A DNA stretch of 64,000 nucleotides from Chrysoperla carnea (Eukaryota > Arthropoda > Insecta > Neuroptera > Chrysopidae): positions 36,031,172 through 36,095,171 of the forward strand of contig NC_058339.1 of NCBI RefSeq assembly GCF_905475395.1, written 5' to 3'. Position numbers and translations under genes: made by a program. The notes below the pieces were generated by a model. That model had not been told where the DNA came from. It was given only the letters and a program-made list of their open reading frames with translations, and searched no databases. Positions 27,245-37,558 of this stretch are shown in pieces. The stretch's first letter is position 1, and every line of letters starts with the position of its first letter.

Positions 27245-27355
27245 ACCTTTACTAAAAAAAAATTAATTAGTTAATTAATAATTTTGTTCTGAAAGGAAAA
27301 ATGGGATAGAATAAAATAAAACAAAATTTAAAATATATAACGATATTTATTTATT
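27245..27355. repeat. Direct repeat shared with 29030-29145
   Basis: Both copies run from CCTTTACTAAAAAA through AATAATTTTGTTCTGAAAG (first copy), GGATAGAA, AAAACAAAATTTAAAATA and AACGAT to a TTTATTTATTTATA tail. In the second copy the sequence adjoins the tandem tRNA-like modules, suggesting one SINE-like unit with its body here. Confidence 0.65.
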
Positions 27356-27470
27356 TATATTAATTTGAAAACGTTATCCCGAAAATTGATTTTTTATTAT
27401 ATAAAATAACCATTATTATTATTCATTCAAATTTTTTATAGGTGACATATGTACAAATATATATATAATA

Positions 27471-27994
27471 CAAGTGAAAACAAACAATTGACTGAGTTAA
27501 TTGTTGAAATACCATGCATAGTCAGTGTTGATTTATTTATCACATTACACATACAAACATGTGACACATACATAACTGATAATCAAGTATAGTACCTATT
27601 AAAAAATTTCCGCCTAATTGGCGCCCTCACGAGTAAACAGTGATGTTTATGAAAAAAAATTTTACATTTAAACTTTTGTTCTATCTCTAACGGTTTACAA
27701 GATGGGTCCTACGGACCCAAGACCCAATTCACCTATGATGCTCATTTACGAACTTGACCTCACTTTTTACGTCCTGAGTACGCTGTAAAAATTTCAGCTC
27801 GATATCTTTTTTCGTTTTTGAGTTATCGTGTCCACAGACGGACGGATGGACGGACGGACAACCGGAAATGGACTAATTAGGTGATTTTATGAACACCTAT
27901 GACAAAATTTTTATACTAACATCATTATTTTTAAGCGTTACAAACTTGGGACTAAACTTAATATACTATGTATATTTCATATATACATGGTATA
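27471..27994 (-). mobile_element. Hairpin/CACTTG family, copy B (near full length, inside the 2.6-kb element)
   Basis: Reverse orientation: begins CAAGTGAAAACAAACAATTG, ends ATATACTATG... CATGGTATA. It has the same internal landmarks as copy A, including the GGAC tandem run and GATGGGTCCTACGGACCCAA. It is inserted in the interior of the long-inverted-repeat element, so it is younger than that element unless captured. Confidence 0.8.
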
Positions 27995-28061
27995 AAAAGA
28001 GTGAAAAATTTAAATAAAAGGAAAAATTCATTTTTTTAAAAGTAAAAATTTTATCCATTTT

Positions 28062-28135
28062 TTTTTTTTTTTTGATATGTACTACTATCAAATATACATG
28101 TATATTTGATAGTAGTACATATCAAAAAAAAAAAA
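28062..28135. repeat. Perfect 74-bp palindrome
   Basis: A run of 12 T, then GATATGTACTACTATCAAAT to the centre ACATGT, then the exact reverse complement ending in 12 A. The two 37-base halves show no mismatch and no loop. The left T run extends four bases beyond the paired part. Confidence 0.95.
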
Positions 28136-28743
28136 TTATAAAAAAAATATTTCCCCTACTCTGTCTGGTTTATAGTGAAGAGCTGTGCGTAAGTACTCAC
28201 TGCCCTGATAAAACCATCCGGCTCAAAGCATGCGCGTTACGACAGAGACAACTTTTTTAATTTTTTTTAATATAAAATTAAACTGACCAATTATTTATAT
28301 TAGCTGACCAATTATCAGCGAATGCTTCCCGATCGCGCATAGGTGGAGTTTTTTATTTTTTCTGCGAATGAGGTGCTAAACTTATTAATTGACCTTGAAA
28401 AACTTTAATCTTTAATAAAAAATTTTCAGATGCTGACCAATTAATGAGACCAACTGACCTTTTATGACCAATTTCTGACCTTTCAGATGGTATAATTGGT
28501 CAATCGAAATTCCGCACATGAGGTGCTAAGATCGCGGAGCTGCCATTTTCGTGCATATTTTTTAATATTTTGTAACAGGAGAACATGATTTTAAAAAGTG
28601 AGATATATATTTATGATTATTTAAATTCCCACCCCCTGAGAGAATAATGATTTATGACATATGTATAACTGACGTTATTTATAGCAAGAGGGCGGGTCCT
28701 ATAGATTATTTAAACTATAAAAAGAGTGGAAAATTTTTAACAT

Positions 28744-29035
28744 CAGGAATAATTCATTTAATTTAAAAGTAAAATGTTAAACAAAAACAGGATACGAACT
28801 AGCGTACCTTGATTTCATAAGCAAGTGCTGTACCCACACAGCCACCCGGCTTATGTAAAACTATATAATTAACTTAATACTTACCTTTTTCAGGAAAAAT
28901 TCATTTAATTTAAAAGTAAAATGTTAACCAAACCAGGATACGAACTAGCGTACCTTGACTTCATAGGCAAGTGCTGTACCCAAACAGCCAACCGGCTTAA
29001 GTAAAACTATATAATTAAGTTAAAACTTACCTTTA
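28744..29035 (-). repeat. Tandem pair of tRNA-like SINE units, 146-bp period
   Basis: Units about 28744-28889 and 28890-29035 are close copies. Each carries, on the minus strand, GCCGGGTGGCTGTGTGGGTA (variant GCCGGTTGGCTGTTTGGGTA), ACAGCACTTGC, and a B box AGTTCGTATCCTG, followed by a tail with ATTTTACTTTTAAATTAAAT. A and B boxes at tRNA spacing point to a tRNA-derived SINE. A tail fragment of the same family is recognisable at 27995-28045. Confidence 0.7.
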
Positions 29036-29423
29036 CTAAAAAATTAACTAATTGATAATTTTGTTCTGAAAGAAAAAATAGGATAGAAAATTAAAAAAAT
29101 AAAACAAAATTTAAAATACATAACGATTTTTATTTATTTATAACAAAAAAAAGTTTTATATTTTCATGAAAAATCATATTGTATTGTATGTAAATCATAT
29201 TTTCATAAAATAAATTAACAGAGATTCTTCTTTTCTTATTAAAGTTTTTATACAAAATTAGTAAAATTCTATCACTTCTATATAATAATAATAAAGAGTG
29301 TATCAAGATTAACGTCTGATTCGAACTTCTTGCGTTAATTTTGGAACACTCCTATTTACAATATATACTACTTTCTTATAAATACTACTAAACCATGGAG
29401 ATATGAAGATAGCTAACGCTAGC

Positions 29424-29602
29424 CTGTAAGTGGATGCGATTATCGAAGCGAGAGAGAAGACTGCCAGTAAGTTCCCCCGTATCCTTGTCTAATACATATA
29501 CTTAGTAATACATATAGTATATATGTACATATGATTATGACAAGGACACGGGGGGACTCACTGACAATCTCTTTCATTCATCTTATCGCATCCACTTACC
29601 AG
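29424..29602. mobile_element. Foldback MITE, about 180 bp, just 3' of MTO1
   Basis: GTAAGTGGATGCGATTATCG at the left mirrors ATCTTATCGCATCCACTTAC at the right, and CAGTAAGTTCCCCCGTATCC mirrors GGACACGGGGGGACTCACTG. The loop is AT-rich. It ends about 120 bp beyond the MTO1 stop codon and could touch the end of its transcript. Confidence 0.75.
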
Positions 29603-29699
29603 TAGAAATTCTTCCTTGTTTAGGTATGGTATCTTCGGGTAATTTTAGCTATTTGTGGATATAAACAGCAGAAAAGAAACATTAATAACAAATAAATAT

Positions 29700-29705
29700 T
29701 TTATT
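29700..29705 (-). terminator. Poly(A) signal of MTO1
   Basis: AATAAA on the minus strand about 18 nt after the TAA stop codon. Its nearness to the stop suggests a very short 3' UTR. Confidence 0.5.
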
Positions 29706-29723
29706 TGAAAATAAAACTTTCAT

Positions 29724-32700
29724 TTAACAGTTTACAGCATTCAACGCATTTTTTTGTTTGACATATTTTAATAAACGTAATACCGTTGAAGGAGTTACAC
29801 CTGGAATTCGACTCGCAGCTGCTATCTGCAAACAAAAAAATTTTAAATAACAAAATTGACAAATAATAAATACAATAAATACAGCGTGGTTTATGACCTT
29901 TTAAAGAAAAATTATTTTAAGCGAGATTTCAAGATCCATAAAATAAAAATAAAAAGCAAAGATTTAAAAGATCATTTCTTACCGTTTGAGGTTGAATTTG
30001 TAATAATTTCTCTTTTTCTTCAATCGATAAATTAAACGAATGATCGGCATAATCCAAATTCTCAGGAATAATCAGCTGTTCATCACGCCGAATTTCTTCA
30101 ACTTCTTTAGCTTGTATGGTTGATGCATGCTCATATGAAGCTTCAATTTCAAGTCTGGTTGCAAGTGATTTATCTTCGGCAAATTGTTGTAATTCTGGTA
30201 GCTTTAATGCCTTGTATAATTTTTCAATTGTTACGTTGTCAGCAGGAATTGATACCATTTCAAAAGCACTAAAATAAGGTAATTTGGTGAGATGTAAACA
30301 TTTCTTTACATTATGTTATTTATTAATTATAATGTTTACCCGATCAAGGTTTGAAACCTTCTTTAGTTCAAATGAAAAACCGCTACAACTTAAACTACTA
30401 ATAAGAGCCTTCATACTCCGATTGGATTATGTATTATTAGGTTTTTAATATTGAAGTTTATCCAAATAGGATCAAAAAGTGGAGAAAATCTAGTTCGTTG
30501 GACTTTTACTCAAATAAAACTTTTTCTAATGAATTACCTAAAATCGATCCAAGGGATGTCTCTTGTATGAGATTTTGACTGATATCTCAGAAACTTAAAT
30601 TAAATCATAAAATATACCCAATTTTCGTATTTTTCTTAAAGAATATAAAAAATCGCAAATAACTTTATGTTTTGGAATTCGGTAAAACTTGGAATTGAGA
30701 GTGATTTTTGAAAAATCGAATTCATTGGACGTTTGGTCGAGTATTTTCTATGGTATCGCTGGAAATTCAATTTGAAGCTATAAATTTCAGAATTTTAAGT
30801 AGTATCAACATTAATAGTCATCTAGTCGTCAAATGAACTGGATTTTTGTCCTTGTTAGGCTTTGTCTTCTTTAACACATTTATTCCAAAAACAGAGACAA
30901 CAAAAAATGGGCTTTTTAAGCGTACCTATAAAATGAGATTTCGATAAAGTAAAAAAAGGTTGATTGTGATTTGGATAAAAATCATTCTGTCAGGTTATTA
31001 AAATCTATTTTAGACTCCAAAATTTTTGGATACTTCTTAGTTTTTCACAATAACTCACATAATTCCTGGTCTCTCGAAATTCCGAATTTTTCTATACGTA
31101 CATAATTTTCATTTACAAAAGTTGCTTTTTTATTTATTTAATCTCTAACGTTTTCTTTCTAGTTTACCTCTGACTTACGTTTTTTGAAGAGTATTTTTTG
31201 ATTGTGACAAATTTAATAAGTCCCTCCAATGATTCGTCGACATTTGAATACCTTTTAACAAATCTTTACCATTTTCTAATTTTACTTTAACTTCTTCCAT
31301 TAAATCCATACGTTTTTTACTAACACAACCCACATTAAATCCATTTTCAGTTAATCTTAAATCAGCATTATCAGGTCGTAAGCTAAGACGAAATTCTGCA
31401 CGACTTGTAAACATTCGATACGGTTCATTTGTACCTTGTGTTGTTAAATCATCAATTAAAACTCCAATATAGCCTTGAGTCCGATTTATAATTAATGGTG
31501 ATTTATTTAATGCTTTTGCTCCTGCATTAGCACCGGCTACAATTCCTTGCGCTGCAGCTTCTTCATAGCCTGTTGTACCATTAATTTGCCCTGCTAAAAA
31601 TAAACCTGATACTCTTTTAGTTTCTAGCGTTGGTCGTAATTCGCGAGGATCCACATAATCATACTCAACGCCATAACCTGTAATATACAAAAACTATTCA
31701 TTCAAAAAAACACAAGACAGACATTTATTTTCGAAAATTTAAGATATCTTTGGATTATACAGTCATTAATAGTACATGACTTCTTCATTCAATTTACTTA
31801 TAATTACAGCATGGTAAAAAGGCACGTTAAAAACTTGGAAAATCATGTAAATTAAAGACTAAAAAATCTGTATTTTGAAATTTTTGTCAATAACAACTTA
31901 CCTGGTCGAAGTATTTCAACATTTTCTAAGCCATTAATGGATCTCACTAGTTGTACTTGTAATTCTTCGGGCAATGTACATGAAATTCCATTAGGGTAAA
32001 TTACGTCACTATCCAATCCTTCAGGTTCAAGCCATATGGGATGTTCTCTACCACGAAAACGGAGAACTTTTGATTCAATTGACGGGCAGTATCTAGGACC
32101 ATTGATCTCTTCCATAACGTGACGATTCAAGTGTAAATTTGATAAAACTATATTTTCAACTTGACTGTTTGTTCGTGTCATGAAACATGGAAGTTGATCT
32201 TCTGGCTAAAAAATTATCAATCATGTAGGTAAATAGATAGCCAAGTTGTTGATTTAATTAGTAACTTTCAGACTGCATTCATCGCTATTTTGATTTAAGT
32301 TGACAGAAATTTGGTATGGGAATATCAGTTACATATGTGTGACATGTATGTATGTGTAATATGACAGAGTAATCAACACTGTCTATATATGGTATTTCAA
32401 CAATTAACTCAGTCAACTGTTTGTTTTCACTTGTTTCATGATTATTTTAACGCTCGTCAAAAAAAAATTCGTAAGCCATCGTTGTAACGTAATAATGTTA
32501 ATTGAATAGTATACACTGTATTCAATTATTAATTAACATTATGACGTTATACGATCTTGAAAAGTTCTTTTAAAACTGTCTGTAACTTTCAAATTATCAT
32601 GATTAAATAAAAAATAAAAACAGTTTTGTTATAAAACGTATATATGATCTTTCCAATTATGTTAAAATATAATAATAAATTTTTTTTTTAAATCCCAATT

Positions 32701-34094
32701 TCACAGCATATTCTAGAGAAGCTGAAAACTACGCTTTATTTATTTAAACAAAGCTTTTAAAAGGCATAAAATGATCAAATTTTGAGTCTCGAAACGTAAA
32801 AGATCCGTGGTTCATGGATTTACCATTCCCCCAACCCCTTAATGAGCATCATCAAGTTACAATGAAGTTATATCACGTTGCTTACTTTAATTTTTATAAA
32901 AAAACGATGAATAAAAATCTGATCTATCATCATGTCAATTCCTATAAAGTTCAAAAAACAATATAAAATAGAAAGTTACCTTTATCCAAACTTCTTTATT
33001 TAAAAACGAAAATGGTATTGGATATTCGTCTCCTAAGTGTTTTTCGCATACATTAAAATTAATTTTATCCGATTTTAAACGAGGTGGTGTACCAGTTTTT
33101 AATCGTCCCATTCGAAAACCAATACTAGACAACGTATTAGCCAATCCAATAGACGGTGCATCGCCAATTCTACCCGCTGGTCGAACATCTAATCCAATAT
33201 TAATTTGTCCTTTCAAGAATGTACCCGTTGTAATCACTACAGTTTTACTTAATATTTTCGTTCCATTAACTAAAAAATACCTTAAATTATATCTAGAAAT
33301 GTATTCCAATAAAAAAAATTGTATACTTAAAATAACTCCACAGCATTTTGAACATGAATCTGAGAGTCCCTCAACATACAAATCTTCAACAGGCGCTTCA
33401 ATAATTTTTAAATTTGGGGTATTTTCAAATAAATCTTTCTGTAAATGATGCTTATATAATTTCCTATCGATTTGTGCTCTTAATCCCCACACAGCTGGAC
33501 CTTTTCTTCGATTCAATACCTAAAAGATATTTTAATTCTTAAGTTATGAAGTATTTTGTTTTGTAGAGCGGAGATTAGTACGTTTTGCGCGTAAACTTTC
33601 AGTTTCAGTCAATAAGATAAAAACAATACTGTACTTATGGGCTAACAAAATGTAATTCTACTTACTGAATATTAAGAAAACTAACCTTGTATTGAACGCC
33701 AGATTTGTCACAAATTCGTCCACATACCCCATCTAAAGCATCAACTTCTTTCATTAAATGCCCTTTTCCAATACCACCAAATGAAGGGTTACAAGACATT
33801 TCACCTAAAGTAAATTAATTTTTATAAAGAAATTCATCTTCGAAAATTTGAAAACATGCATACATAAGCTTTGGGATAAGCTAAGTTATTTGCAAACTAA
33901 CCAATAGTTTCCTTTTTGTGTGTAATTAAAAGGGTATCAGCCCCCATTCGAGCAGCAGCCGAGCAAGCTTCTGTACCAGCATGTCCACCACCAATAACCA
34001 CTACATCAAAAACATGGGGACTAGGTAAAGTACTGAGAAATTTTGTATTTTTAATGCAGGGAATAAAGCTTTTACTAAAATTAACTATACTCAT
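29724..34094 (-). CDS. MTO1: Mitochondrial tRNA uridine-5-carboxymethylaminomethyl modification enzyme MTO1 (MnmG/GidA family), complete
   Basis: FAD-dependent partner of GTPBP3/MnmE that modifies wobble U34 of mitochondrial tRNAs. Reconstructed exons (minus): 34094-33902, 33804-33686, 33519-33327, 33269-32980, 32205-31902, 31677-31179, 30268-29983, 29825-29724. All junctions are GT-AG and phases add up to 661 aa plus TAA, close to the usual family length. Residues 1-25 look like a mitochondrial presequence. The FAD-binding GGGHAGTEA starts near residue 35; [15 protein letters not shown] (66-80) and [11 protein letters not shown] (301-311) carry the two conserved family cysteines; [17 protein letters not shown] is near 395. 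The helical C-terminal domain ends in [17 protein letters not shown]. Minus-strand AATAAA lies at 29700-29705. The start is the only ATG that puts a presequence ahead of the FAD fold. The 33326-33270 intron has no stop and keeps frame. Confidence 0.96.
32318..32433 (+). mobile_element. Hairpin/CACTTG family, truncated copy
   Basis: Keeps only the CACTTG side: GAATATCAGTTACATATGTG, GTAATCAACACTGTC, GGTATTTCAACAATTAACTC, then TTTTCACTTG. Lies in the MTO1 intron between exons 4 and 5 of my model. Confidence 0.75.
33270..33326 (-). other. 57-bp stopless intron of MTO1
   Basis: Read straight through, this segment inserts a hydrophobic/aromatic 19-residue stretch between CGVIL and NGTKILSK, where the family has no insertion. 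It begins GTATAC and ends TATTTTTTAG. Removing it joins A+TT into one Ile codon and gives [14 protein letters not shown], the expected family sequence. At 57 bp it is a multiple of three with no stop, so gene finders may keep it as exon. Confidence 0.85.
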
Positions 34095-34895
34095 TTTGAG
34101 TTAATTTTCTAGGTTATATTTAATAAACAAACACATGCTTCATATATTTGACAACTTATTTTATGACGTTTAAAATCCAATTTGGGCTGTTTCCAAAGAA
34201 GCAACCAGTGTGACCATGTGTTCAATGCACAAAACAACACAAGCACAAATATATGCATGGAATTTTTTTTCGCATTTCATAACAAAATGACAAAAGTGAA
34301 ATTAAAATCTTGATAAAATTTAAACTACTAATTAGACAAAGAGATCGGACATAGTATTTGACATCATATACTATGTTTGCCGTAAAAAAACTATGCTAAA
34401 TAATTGTTTTGCTAGAAAGAAATACAAACAAATTTTTGATAGCTTATAAATTTTTTTTTTTAAAGTTATTCGAAAATATTTCTCTGCTGTTACATGAATG
34501 AGCTTATATAAAAGCAAAAAAAAAACAGAAAACAAAAAACAAAGAGAAACAAACAATTGACTGACTTAGTTGTTGAAATACTCTGTATAGAAAGCATTCA
34601 AAATCAGTGCTTGCATTATTTTTTATAAATTGGAAGAGTTTAAAAAACCAACGCAATTATGGCGGTCTTTCAGCCGGCATTTATTTTGTTTTCAAAGATT
34701 TCAAAAGTATTTTCTAGAAAATTTTTGTTTGTTTTTCGAGTTTTTCCCGAGTCAAATGCTTCGTTTCCTACAAGAGAAAATTAAAAATCAAGTCATATTA
34801 AATTAAGAATTTTATTAGTATAATTCAATTTTGACAAAAATATATCTAAAAAATTTACAATATTATTTCTAAATAATTTTAAAATAAATATTAGA
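34095..34895. other. Short intergenic gap between the CIA30 gene and MTO1
   Basis: Presumed MTO1 promoter side and CIA30 3' end. No TATA box stands out. A small scrap of the hairpin/CACTTG family is at 34546-34605 (AAACAAACAATTGACTGAC, GTTGAAATACTC). Otherwise AT-rich. Confidence 0.55.
34811..34816 (-). terminator. Poly(A) signal of the CIA30-domain gene
   Basis: AATAAA on the minus strand, 80 nt beyond the TAA stop of the CIA30-domain gene. Confidence 0.5.
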
Positions 34896-36477
34896 TTAAA
34901 TATCTGCTCTCATCCAATCGATTTCCAATGATGAGACTCCACTTTGCTTATTCGGTAGATAAACACCTCCCGCTACTTGCAATCCTATACTTGTAATATG
35001 ACTTTTGTCCAATGGTTCTGTATCATTCACGAATTTTCCCCGAAAATAAGGTTTAAATTTATCTAAATCTAAACGAACTGTTACAAATTCTTCATCCATA
35101 GGTGCTTCAAACGTTTGTTCATAATCAGGCGTGGTACTATTTTGACTTTTATGTTTAATAACAACTTTGTAGATGGAGGCAGACCCTTGTCCACGAACAT
35201 TCAATGTAAGGGATTCGAATTTGCTCAAATCAAACATTGTTTCAGTTTTGACACCAGCAAAACAAGCTCCATTTGGTTGTGGGTTTAATAAAGAGAAAAA
35301 TATGGCACGTTGAAATACTCGAGTTTTTTGTAAAACCATAACACCTTTCGATTTACCAACTTCTCGTACTGAATCGGATACTTCATACCAATCATTTAAA
35401 TTGTCAACAGTTGTAAAATCAAATAATGTTGCATGTTTTGTTGATCGATCTTCTGGCGTGTAACTGTAACTGAAAAATTGTATTTAATTTTGTATGGCCA
35501 GACTTTCATCCAAGAAAGTATTTTTGTACAGGACTCAATAGTAACACACTAGGCTAGGATCGAAATGATATAATAAGAAATTTTTCGTTAAAAATAAAGA
35601 CCATTTGTCATCTTGCTTCAATAATTATAAGAGTCACATTGCGATTTGAAAGAGTTGTTATATTCCTCTTCCGGGTACATGCTGGTCAAGAGGATTTAAA
35701 GTTATGGTAAATTGATACACAAAGCGACAGGAGACGAGCGACTAACGATTAGCAGCGACACCGCTAATTTCATTAATAATTATTTCAACAAAAAAATCGC
35801 TTATCGTCCGCCGCTTTGTGTGTATTTATCATTACTGTATCTCCTTGAGGTGTGTAGAAAATAGTCATCCAATAGCTTAGCAATTTTGGGATATAGCAAA
35901 GCTATTTGGGATACGAAAAAACTAAACTTGAAGTACGAAAAATTGAAGTACACTCGTATATCTCAAATCTCAATTACCCCCTTTTTTTGTGTTGTTAATG
36001 TAACCTACAAACTAGTTGCCAAAATGCTAATTAGCTGTCAATTTGACAGTCAATTTCAAAAATAATATTAGGTTAAGTTGGACCTTTTACATTTTTTTAT
36101 TACTGTTACTGCATTTTTGCCACTTATTTCCAGCCATGAGCTTTTGTTTTAAAGCCCAAAAATTTAAGTTTTTAGTTTTACACAAACATTTATACATTTC
36201 AATTTTCAATTACCCACGATTAAAAATAAAATACATATCATTAATTAAAGTGGTACGATATTACGTAATAATATTCTTACTTGCTTTTCATGGTAAATAA
36301 TAATGTCCGATAATAAAATGAACAATTTAAATAAATGAATAAATTATTTTTCGAATAAAAATAAAATGTTTTGGTTTAAATACTATATATAAACACTTAC
36401 TTTGATTCATTTGCCAAAATTGGTTGCAACATACCACCTAAAATACAAATTAAATATGTACAACGATTCACCCACAT
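34896..36477 (-). CDS. Secreted CIA30-domain protein, complete (2 exons)
   Basis: Exon 1 is 36477-36401 and encodes a hydrophobic N-terminus (MWVNRCTYLICILGG) followed by a likely signal-peptidase site after PILA. Donor AA|GTAAGTG; acceptor TTTTTCAG; exon 2 is 35469-34896. Total 651 nt, 216 aa plus TAA. Exon 2 has the beta-sandwich pattern of the CIA30/NDUFAF1 family: HATLFDFTTVDNLNDW, then SLTLNVRGQGSASIYKV, FVTVRLDLDKFKPYFRG and SSLEIDWMRADI. The founding family member is a mitochondrial complex I assembly factor, but this N-terminus looks like a signal peptide and the protein is shorter, so I infer a secreted or ER-lumen paralogue of unknown role. An alternative acceptor six bases downstream (TTACAG) would drop two residues. 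AATAAA lies at 34811-34816. It starts about 2.4 kb upstream of MTO1 on the same strand. Confidence 0.87.
35700..35840. mobile_element. Foldback element in the CIA30-gene intron
   Basis: GATACACAAAGCGACAGGAG at the left is mirrored by TCGTCCGCCGCTTTGTGTGT at the right, with flanking AGAGGATTTAAAGTTATGG and CATTACTGTATCTCCTTGAG also partly complementary. No coding sequence. Confidence 0.55.
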
Positions 36478-36873
36478 TTTTGTAAACAATAAATTAACGA
36501 ATTATTATTATTCTAGATACTAAAGGCAATTATTAAATCAAAGATAGAGTTGTCAGCACATATGAGTACTAATGTACTTTTAAATTATGTTTAAAGAGTA
36601 CAGAAACTATCCCTTTATATATTAAAAGTGTTGGCTTCAAAAAATTTCCTAGAATATTATAACTTTTTTTTTTTAATCAAGGACGGTAAGTTATCAAACT
36701 GTGTTTTGCAGAAATTTAATCAACAGAAAATATTGTTTGTTTAAATTATTCTTTTGTTCAAGAGATTTATTCTTTTGTTTCTTCACTTTTTCGACAGCTG
36801 AATAGTATTAACTTCAATTAATTATTGTTTTCATTGAGTGTTTATACAAACAAACGACAAACTTAATCTTAAA

Positions 36874-37376
36874 CAAGTGAAAACAAACAATTGACTGAGT
36901 TAATTGTTTTAATACCATGCATAGACAGTGTTGATTACTCTGTCACATTACACATACATACATGTCACACATACATCTAAAACATACTATAAAATTTACG
37001 CCTAATTTGCGCCCTCACGGATACACAGTGATGTTTAGGAAAAAATGTTTCAAACAAAAGTTGTTTATTTTTTGATAAGGAAGATTTTTTACATTTAAAC
37101 TTTTGTTCTATCTTTAACGGTTTGTTAGTTGCTCATTTACGAACTTGACCTCACTTTTTACGTCCTGAGTACGCTGTAAAAATTTCAGCTTGATATCTTT
37201 TTTCGTTTCTGAGTTATCGTGTTGGCAGACAGACGGACAGACAACTGAAAATGGACTAATTAGGTGATTTTATAAACACCTATACCAAAATTTTGTTCAT
37301 AGCATTAATATTTTTAAGTGTTCAAACTTGGGACTAAACTTAGTATACCATGCATATTACATATATGCATGGTATA
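36874..37376 (-). mobile_element. Hairpin/CACTTG family, copy C (best preserved hairpin)
   Basis: Begins CAAGTGAAAACAAACAATTG and ends with TATACCATGCATAT facing ATATGCATGGTATA around a few bases. It has lost most of the GTCC run (one GACGGACAGACAAC remains) and part of the GGGTCC palindrome. It sits about 0.4 kb upstream of the CIA30 gene start. Confidence 0.8.
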
Positions 37377-37558
37377 ATAATTTTTAACTCAAGAACCAGT
37401 AACCACTTTAATATATTTACTTAAAAATGATTCAATATTTGTGTTAAATCGTGTCAATCACCTTTTAAAATATTATATCTCTTATATAATCATTAGATTT
37501 TTAAAATAGAGTAAATTGAGCGACATTTTTAGTCTTCGATTAAAATGAATTTTACTAC

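Larger units (their letters stand above)
26001..28587. mobile_element. 2.6-kb long-inverted-repeat element with TTGGTCA arrays
   Basis: Left arm about 26001-26274, right arm about 28276-28587. Both start (right arm read in reverse) CATGTTCTCC, then CAGCTCCGCGATCTTAGCAC, ATGTGCGGAATTTCGATTG, and many TTGGTCA copies (about seven exact or near-exact per arm), then CACCTATGCGCGATCGGGAA. The right arm has about 50 extra bases. The interior of roughly 2 kb has no transposase; it holds a nested foldback (26321-26568), a tRNA-like module (26714-26786), hairpin-family copy B and a perfect palindrome. Confidence 0.8.
20107..29723. other. 9.6-kb intergenic region, repeat-rich
   Basis: Lies between the ends of the receptor gene and MTO1, which converge. 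20150-20900 carries LINE-derived sequence; 21000-25300 is mainly AT-rich with one hairpin MITE (22296-22411) and a 2x29-bp tandem repeat (24047-24104); 25300-29200 is a dense mosaic of inverted repeats and tRNA-like modules; a foldback sits at 29424-29602. No supported protein gene. Confidence 0.65.

Noticed and set aside
33916-34104. Plus-strand 62-aa frame over MTO1 exon 1
   Set aside because: Antisense shadow of a strongly conserved FAD-binding exon.
36043-36300. Plus-strand 85-aa frame in the CIA30 intron
   Set aside because: Phe/Leu/Lys-rich composition typical of random AT-rich DNA.
34896-36477. Assignment as the mitochondrial complex I assembly factor NDUFAF1
   Set aside because: Leader looks secretory and the protein is short; only the CIA30 fold is supported.
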